Source of the DNA: Nicotiana tabacum
Taxonomy: Eukaryota; Streptophyta; Magnoliopsida; Solanales; Solanaceae
Direction of reading: 5' to 3'
Assembly: GCF_000715075.1 (NCBI RefSeq)
Contig: NC_134089.1
Span: 110,057,157-110,121,156 of the forward strand
DNA length: 64,000 bases
Shown here: piece by piece, positions 57,075 to 64,000 of the stretch
Layout: every line of letters begins with the position of its first letter
How positions within the stretch are numbered: position 1 is the stretch's first letter
Made by a program: the position numbers and the translations under genes
The notes under the pieces: model-generated
Databases searched by the model: none
The model's input: only the letters and a program-made list of their open reading frames with translations
What the model was told of the DNA's origin: nothing

Positions 57075-59860
57075 GGGTAGGTAAAAATAAATGAGGTTGT
57101 TATAATTAGAGGGAATGAAAAAAGAAAAGATCTTATTGATATTTGGCTACACATTTACAAACTTATAATTGGGTTAAAATAGTGCAAGATCAACTTATGG
57201 AATGCAATATTCTGTAATTTTGTCTTAATTAAAATGTAGAAGAAGTTAATTTTCAAAAAGATTATAGTTCTATTATACTAATAGGACATCAAAAAAAATA
57301 TAACTTGAACAGAAATAATACTTGAATATAATAACGATAGATGCAATTTCCAAAAAGTATAAAAAGGAGTGCCTTGAGATTTCTATAAACTTTTTACCTT
57401 TAATTAGAGGTTTTGGGTTCGAGCTCTGATAAATGGAGAAAAAGATCGAATAGGAAACATTTCTTTTTTTAGTGAATCTTACGTGGCGTGAATCCGAATA
57501 AATCAAAATTTTAAAACGAATACTAATAAAAAAAATCTTAAAATACAAAAAACGATCTCGTATAAAGGCTGAGAGAGGATTTGAAGCTTGTGAGTTCAAG
57601 TAGATCTTTTAAGTTATTCGGCTCTAAATTAATAATTTATACATATTCAATAATTATTTAAAAATAAATATATAATTTGGATCAAACTTATTGGGTTCGG
57701 CCAAACCCGTAACTTTTACTCTTCCTCCGCCCCTAATCTCGTATCTCTTCGCGGTTTAACCCAACCTTCATGCCTAAGTTCTTCTTCCTTGCACCGGTCT
57801 ACAAGTCATTACAAAAATTAAAAATGAAAAATAGACAAAGTAGTTGACTTTGACTCAAAACATGTTCAAGTTATAAGAAGATGCAACTCCACTTTGCACG
57901 ACAAGTCGACCCATTACGTGTTTTTTAGTATAATACTATTGGATGATAATATAGTATATAAATTAGCATCCTCTTTTTCTCCGTTAGCTAACAATATCAC
58001 TCGATGACTATTTAAATTTGCGTGTATTCCAAATGGTTATTTCAATTTAATAAAAAGAATATGTGCAAATTTATATGTTACACGAAATATTTTAATTTTA
58101 TTATAATTACTCTTTGGCATCATTCTCATTTCCTTGCCACTTGAAAATTATTTTTGTATCTTTGGCCTTACAAAGTTTCAACGTGCATTAAGTAAACTTC
58201 TATCAGGAAAAAGTTTCAAATTTGACATATGCTTTCCGCTATGTCTTAAAATTATTTCCTTTTTAACTTACAATTAGAAGTATGAATGACCTCAAACTAT
58301 ATAGAATAATAAAATCATGATATTTCCTTAATAAGAGTATTTTGACTCTTTTTCTTAAATAAATAACTACATTTGTTTTAAAAATAAATTATTACTTAAT
58401 TTGGATTTAATACAAATAATTATTTATGTATTATTTCCTCTGGTCCACAATAAGTGATCATTTCACTTTTTTATTTTGGTCCAAAATAAAAAAAGTATCG
58501 AATGTTTCTCTTTGTCTTACTCAGTTCGCTATCATTATTGTTAGTATAATATTTTTTATTCATAGTTAGCTATTACTACCTAGAGTTTTGACTGCATTCT
58601 TGGATTCGATCTTATTTTATCTTGCTGTTATTCCTACTTGTTGCAATTACCTTTTCTTTTTCAGTTGTTCTCTAGCTGAGGATCTGTCGGAAACAACCTC
58701 TCTGTCCTTCCAGGGATAGAGGTAAGGCTACATCTTACCCTTTTGCAGACCCCACTTATGAGAAACTACTGGGTTTGTTATTGTTGTTAATTTATATAAT
58801 CAAGAAGAAATTAATTTTATTTTTTCAAAATTTGCCCTTATTTATATATTTCAATGTGTCAAGGTAACAATTAATTAAGGTTAATTTAATAAATATATAT
58901 TTTTATCTCTAGAAATTTATATTTTTTTAATGGTTGTATCAAAGGTAAAATGAATTATCGTGGACCCGAGCAAGTATGTACTCTTGGAGTGGGGATGGAA
59001 ATTCCATTGCTTTTAGAATCCGAGTTTAGCGGATCGAAAAGATCATAAGAGTAACGTGGCGACGTTCTGGATCGTTCAATCAGTGACCCACTAATCAGAT
59101 GGATTTTGGACCGTCCGATGAGGCTCGTAATGGTCATTACGTGGACGAGTGCCATCGAGGCGTGACGAAATGTTGGAAGCGTGGGCCAGGAGATGTAGGT
59201 AGGTGGAAATATAAAGAAGTGGTGGGCCCACATACCAAGAAAGAACATTCAAGTTAGGGTCAGTCCCGCCGTCTAGTAAAAATTGAACGGGGCGTCCTAT
59301 TTAGTTGTCCCCATTTAATCTATATCTATTTTTTAATTTTTTTTTAACTTGTACCCACTTTTTAAACAATTTCAGCTTTCTTTCTCCTCCCCTTTCTTCT
59401 CCTTCATTTTCTTTTTTCTTCTTCTACAACAATGACTTCAACATTGCTCTATTTGATTAATGAAGCTAAAACAAATATACTAAGGACTTCCATTTAGATT
59501 ATTATAAAATTAAAAAACATTTTCCTCATTGTCTGAAAACACAACTCCGTCATCCATTGCTGAAAATTTACTTGATACTGTGAATGTTTCTGCACAAAGA
59601 ACCCAGCCTTTAACAGTAAGCTTCAAATTCATTCTTTTCCACGCACATGGAGTTTGTTCTTCTTTTCCTTTTATCTTTTGAGTTTTTTTTTTGGCTATGA
59701 AACGTAGCTCTTGATATATTTAAAACATGAAAGTTAACAGAGTACACAGTAGATGGAACTAAACGATGGATCCGATTACATAAAATCCAATAACAGTAAA
59801 CTAAAGTTTGGTGAGTTATCAAAAATTAGAACATCTTGATAGTGGGATTCCCTAGTTACA
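57075..59860. other. Intergenic DNA with repeat relics
   Basis: No gene is supported. A tRNA-like box pair sits at 57395-57440 ('gaggttttgggttcgagctc'). The inverted second copy of the dispersed repeat is at 57600-57735. A MITE-like piece at 58440-58830 is split by a SINE-derived segment. A GC-richer stretch with regular text lies at 58960-59275, but no frame there shows a domain. Confidence 0.45.
58660..58795 (+). mobile_element. SINE-derived fragment (TS-related)
   Basis: 'ctgtcggaaacaacctctctg...gggatagaggtaaggc...gcagaccccacttatgag...actgggtttgttattgttgtt' is the 3' two-thirds of a TS-type SINE in plus orientation. The tRNA-like head is absent or unrecognisable. It appears to sit inside a MITE-like repeat. 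Confidence 0.65.
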
Positions 59861-59867
59861 AAGACAA

Positions 59868-60020
59868 AAACTTCAGCTCTAGAGCTGAAGTTTCCCAGTT
59901 ACAACACAAAAACTTCAGCTCTGGCTACTAGAATGCTGAAGTTCAGGCCTGACTACTAGAATGCTGAAGTTTTGCGTGATTGCATTTGCTACTTCAGCCC
60001 CGTGTGCTGAAGTTATGCGA
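59868..60020. repeat. Perfect 26-bp palindrome with neighbouring 'cttcagc/gctgaag' repeats
   Basis: 59868-59893 is a perfect palindrome whose half is AAACTTCAGCTCT. Downstream, 'aacttcagctct' recurs at 59910 and 'ctactagaatgctgaagtt' occurs twice (59925 and 59952). 'acttcagcc...gctgaagtt' then forms another hairpin (59992-60014). The wider context, 59290-60110, has weakly inverted ends and may be a fold-back element. Confidence 0.65.
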
Positions 60021-60964
60021 AAAAACGGATACGCTTGCAATTTTTTTATAAAGCGGACACAAGTTAAAATGTGACATAAAAAACGGGTATAGATGCAAAT
60101 ACCCCGCCCATCTACCGCATATTAATGCGGAATGCATCTCTCTTGTATTTCATCTTCAATTTTCCACGATTTAATTGCCTTTCCCCCTTTTTTTTTGACT
60201 ATTTTACAATTTACACCCTATATATTTTTTCTTCTTCTTCCAGTTTACTTCTTTTTTGGCAAATTACGTATGAAAGCTATGTTTATGTTTAAGGTTGAAG
60301 TAAAAGTATCAATTTAGTTGAAGTGTAACTTTGGTGTCCGTGGAAGTTTTATTGAATTGAATTAGATATAAATTCATTTATGAGTCAAGTTGGAGTATCC
60401 AGTACTGCAAATTGGCCTACGAAAAGTCCTTTTCCACAAATATTACTCTATATCAAAAACCAATAAGAACGGTCTACCAGTGTACAATTCAGTGGATTGA
60501 ATCAAAAATAAATTCATCATGAATTAATCATAGACTATCTAGTAGCACAATTTGACGCAAAAAAGCTTTCCCAAAAATGGAAAGAAATTTTCTTTTTGAG
60601 TTAGGCAGGTATATTACTGTCTATATGAAAAACGATAAGAACGTTTATAGTCTTATTTGAAAATTAGATAAAATAACAAGGGAAAATTTTTCATCACGCT
60701 TTTAAGTTAGTTTTTGAATCAGTAACTGTGACTCAATTATTAGTTCAACAAACAAAATTCATTTGGGTAGTGAAAATTAGATTATTAACAAGCTTAAATA
60801 TGTGAATTTAAATTCCGAATTTGATTTTATAAAAAATTTAGAGTGGGTGTTATTTAGGCTTGTTAGAAATAGTATAAAGATGTTGTATATAAAATTTGAA
60901 GTCATTTAATATAGATTTGGACTGGTTTTGAAAAGAATTGCAACTGAAAATCGTGGAAGAAGTT

Positions 60965-61215
60965 CATCTACAAACGCTTGTATAAATGTGTATAAGATGA
61001 GTTTATACACTCATATACAAGATTATACATAATTATACAAGAAATTGATTTTGTCTTCTTCCTTGCGTCTTTTCTGAAATTTAACTCAAGTTTTGTTCAA
61101 ATCTACTCTAAATCACTTCAAATTTTAATTTTGAACTCCTTTTGATATTTTCAATCAATTGGAACAACACTCAATCCAAACAACTAACAAACTCAAAAAA
61201 TTCTATTTTCGAAAG
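60965..61215 (-). repeat. Inverted relative of the 53.7-54.1 kb repeat
   Basis: 'gtataa'-type words (60975-61045) adjoin a reverse-complement copy of the 134-bp unit (61071-61215). At 53663-54060 the same two blocks appear in the opposite orientation. This suggests a dispersed non-autonomous element. No target duplication was found for either copy. Confidence 0.55.
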
Positions 61216-61765
61216 CAAAGCTTTGAATGGCCTTTAATGGTGTACTTCTGCTTTTTAATTTTCTTGCATTGCAATCAGGAGACATAGGGAGAGAAGCATA
61301 ATGGCGGACGACCCCTTGAAGCATATGTAGAAGATGTGAGAAGAAGAAAGAGTGAAAACAATGGTTGTGAGAATACATATATAACTCACATAATTTTTTG
61401 AAGCATTGATTGTAAGAGCACAGATTTTGAATTTGCTAGTGCTTTCAAAATATGTATAATATGGGCTAGATCAGGTAAAACTTAAAAACATGGGCCATTT
61501 TTTGTTATGATGTGAAGTCATGTGTATTTTCTTGTAATTTTTCAAATAACAACTCAAATAAACAAATGAAAAATGATTTTAAGTTGGACAATTTGAGCTG
61601 TGACCCATTATTTAAGCTAGATTGTTTCAGCCCATTTTGACTAAATCAAGTTTGGCAGCTTTGGACCTTAATCTATTTAGTGATTCTGCCTATTTGATCC
61701 AACCCCGCATTTTCCGTAGGTAGTGCACAAAAGTTTGAGCTAATGGGCTATCTCAATAATTCATA

Positions 61766-62545
61766 GGGAAATTATCAGATATGTCCATTTATAGGTAGCT
61801 CATTACAACAATTGGTCAATTGATAAAATATTACTAATATTAGTCAAATTAGCGAATTAGCTATTTGTAGCAAAAAAAATATTAAATTTTTGCTTTCTTT
61901 TGAGTGGTTGCTATTAGAATAGATTGGGAATATCTTAAGGAGCTTGAATCTCAGTTTTGGGATGGTTTGAATTGAAAATTCGAAATAAAAACTGAATATG
62001 AAAAAAAATAATATGTGTATCACACTGTGTATCATTTGTGTATCACATATGTATCGATTGTGTATCACATGTATATCCATGTATACCTGTGTGTGAGATA
62101 CATGCGTGATACATGTGTCGCAGAAGAATTTTTTGAACTCGATTTAATTACGAATTTTTATACAAAACCAGTCCAAATCACCTCCAATCTTCCTCAAATT
62201 TTGTATATTGACTTATCTATATGTTTTCAATGAATTTTAACTATACCCATTAAAAAAATTCCTTTTTTGTTTAGATTTTTTGAATATTGTATATTTTTTT
62301 TTTGTATTTTATCACCTTATTTGCTACCTCATCCATGAAATTTTATTTCCGTCTTGCATCTAGTGTTGCTAATCACACTTAAAATATATGGAAGATGATT
62401 TTTGCATGTGATTATTTGAGAGAAAGAACCTTATTTATTTGGTTTTTCAATTTTTATATATGTTTGGTTAGTTTTGGTAAGTCTATGACTAATGGCTAGA
62501 GGTTGATAAGTTGAAACTTATTTGGGATATTTGTGTAGGTTTTCC
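61766..62545 (+). mobile_element. Mutator-like MITE with GTATCA-rich core, copy B
   Basis: This 780-bp element is flanked by the perfect 9-bp duplication TAATTCATA (61757-61765 and 62546-62554). It starts GGGAAATTATCAGATATGTCC and ends GGGATATTTGTGTAGGTTTTCC. It is the inverted homologue of 22387-23164, and the 'gtgtatcac' cluster (62014-62121) occupies the matching place. It is non-coding. Confidence 0.85.
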
Positions 62546-62595
62546 TAATTCATACCTAGACTATTCTTCGCTTCTATATATAGTTGGGGGAATCT

Positions 62596-62945
62596 AGGGG
62601 TGGCAAACGGACGAGTCGAGCCGAATATAAGTGGGTCAAAATGGGTAATTTAAAAATAGATAAATTATTTGATCTGACCCATATTTGAGACGGATAAAAA
62701 ACGAATTTATCCGACGGATAATATGGATATTCATATTATCCATGGCTTCTTAAATATGATCATTTATGAGAGAATTCATAGTCTTCCAAACTTGAGGAAC
62801 TCCAATTTGAGGCTTTACAAATGTAAAAGTTAAACACATTAGTTATCCATTGGTTATCCATTTGGTTAACCATTTTCTAAGTGAATAATATGGTTTTTTA
62901 TCCATATTCGACCCGTTTTTAAAATCTTCATTATCCGAAAATGGC
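62596..62945. mobile_element. Probable hAT-type MITE fragment
   Basis: It begins 'aggggtggcaaacgg' and has repeated 'ttatccat/atggata' words, as in plant elements with TAGGGGTGGCAA ends. The expected 'ttgccacccct' right end is absent, and the text changes near 62945. It therefore seems cut by the neighbouring retroelement. Confidence 0.45.
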
Positions 62946-62949
62946 AGCC

Positions 62950-63889
62950 ATTCGAGCTGTTGTTTCTATGCGAACATGAGGCTGTTTCTTGCGACTTTCA
63001 GCTACTTGTGGTGGAGTTACGACTGAAAATGACAACTAGTTAGGAGCTGGGTTCAGCGGCAAGAATGGAGTTGACGCCAACAACTCATTTCGGGTTGTTG
63101 TGATGAAAGCGGGGGGACGTTTTTGTATGATGGAGAAGACAGATATGATCGGGATCTGCGGCGGATCTAATGAAGAAGTAGTAGCAACTCTAAGTTCTTT
63201 GGAAGAAAAAGGAGTTCCTTAGCGTTAGGTTTTTCCAGATTTTTGTTCGCTGCTTCTTCTGGTTTCTATAGAAGATGATCCAACGTTGGGGTTTATGAGG
63301 AAGACGACTGGCGGGACGAGGGGTCCATTGTTGAAAAAACGACACCGATCTTAGCTCCTAGGTCTAGCTTTTGTATTATTTCAGCCGATTTCTCTTTTTG
63401 ATGCTTAGGGGTCTGATTTTTTTTCTATCACGGCTGAAGGTCTTAGGCTCTATATATCATTGTTGAGTCTAGGTATAGATTTTTGTAGGGTTTTTAGGTT
63501 AGGGGGTATGTGCCTAGTAATTACGAGCTTGGTAAGTATGGGCTAGATCCAAAAATTAGGCCTAAAAATGGTTTGCTCGAGCCCAAGTTTTATTCTTTCC
63601 CCGCGAACGAGACTAAAATACGATCTCATTTATTAAATAATCCTACTTAAGTAAAATAACCATTAAAACAAGGCTGACCGTTAAAACAAAACTATTTTTG
63701 GTATTTTCAAGATTAAAAATGACTACAAAACATTAATGAAACTATTTTTTTTTGTAATTTTCGTTTTATTGTAATAAAATAAAGTAAAAGAGTAAAAATT
63801 AGTTGAAATAGCTATATTAGGCCTAAATTAAATATTTACGTGCTAAAATATGAAAAATCTTGGGGAGGGTCAAAAATCGCATGTCTACA
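62950..63889 (-). repeat. 3' LTR (truncated) of a retroelement like the left-edge one
   Basis: 63640-63889 closely matches 4740-4982, and both end TGTCTACA. The expected TGTCACACC at the other LTR end is not found in the window, so the LTR is truncated or highly diverged. Only about 0.95 kb is assignable, and the left edge is approximate. Confidence 0.6.
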
Positions 63890-63905
63890 TCTTCCCCTCT
63901 TTGAC
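63890..63905 (-). other. Polypurine tract of the right-edge retroelement
   Basis: On the minus strand 'caaagaggggaaga' abuts the LTR start TGTAGACATG. This is the expected PPT/U3 junction, so the element's internal region lies to the right, beyond 64000. The bases 63906-64000 are its internal non-coding end. Confidence 0.7.
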
Positions 63906-64000
63906 TGGAAACGCGAAGAGTTTTCGGACAAAAAAAGACTAGACCGGTGTTTTTTACTCGACCCTTATTTAAGGAGACTAAAACTAAGAGAAAAGGGGAA

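Noticed and set aside
58955..59248. 97-codon minus-strand frame in a GC-richer stretch
   Set aside because: It has no domain, signal or splice partner. The region may be an old repeat, but no coding claim can be made.

Overview
The window is a piece of a large plant nuclear genome, almost certainly from the Solanaceae and most likely a Nicotiana-type genome. The evidence is GT-AG split genes with plant-specific products, an AT-rich intergenic background, a full-length SINE of the tobacco TS type (tRNA-like head, GTT-repeat tail), and several Ty3/gypsy LTR families of a type familiar from tobacco, tomato and potato relatives. Three host genes are supported. All else is transposable elements, their relics and low-complexity DNA.

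Host genes. (1) 15051-21355 (+): an eight-exon CDK-like (CDKC/CRK group) serine/threonine kinase of 712 aa with an N-terminal MGC acylation motif. (2) 37396-44396 (+): a seven-exon SPA-family protein of 881 aa (pseudokinase, coiled coil, WD40), closest in layout to SPA3/SPA4. It is the light-signalling partner of the COP1 ubiquitin ligase, and one of its introns starts with GC. (3) 46491-48965 (-): a four-exon GT14 type II membrane glycosyltransferase of 421 aa (GlcAT14/Core-2-I-branching type), convergent with the SPA gene. The three genes have no evident functional link.

Mobile layout, left to right. 1-4982: the 5' end of a minus-strand Ty3/gypsy element (LTR, PBS, 2.5-kb leader, first 30 gag codons). 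It truncates an older LTR (4983-7039), which also carries a 1.1-kb Mutator-like MITE with a perfect 9-bp target duplication. 8381-9519: an AT-rich fold-back element. 10175-12853: a solo LTR. Introns of the kinase gene hold a Tourist-type MITE, a full TS SINE with a perfect 15-bp duplication and a truncated SINE. 22387-23164: a 778-bp Mutator-like MITE, with a 780-bp sister in opposite orientation at 61766-62545. 24008-34739: a complete but decayed Tat-clade Ty3/gypsy element on the minus strand. It has an AATAT target duplication and an antisense, intron-containing gene with its own TATA box. 34895-35112: a Stowaway-type MITE. 47539-47766: a Tourist-like MITE in a GT14 intron. 52487-52990: SINE pieces flanking an 87-bp triplication. 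54086-57069: a second solo LTR with a perfect AATAG duplication. 62950-64000: the 3' end of another minus-strand element resembling the one at the left edge.

The strongest unusual signals are: the spliced antisense gene with its own promoter inside the Tat element; the paired Mutator-like MITEs with GTATCA-rich cores; a 105-bp tandem repeat in the kinase leader; the GC-AG intron in the SPA gene; and clusters of CG-rich palindromes in the solo LTRs. No RNA gene other than SINEs, no CRISPR array and no bacterial or organellar segment was seen.
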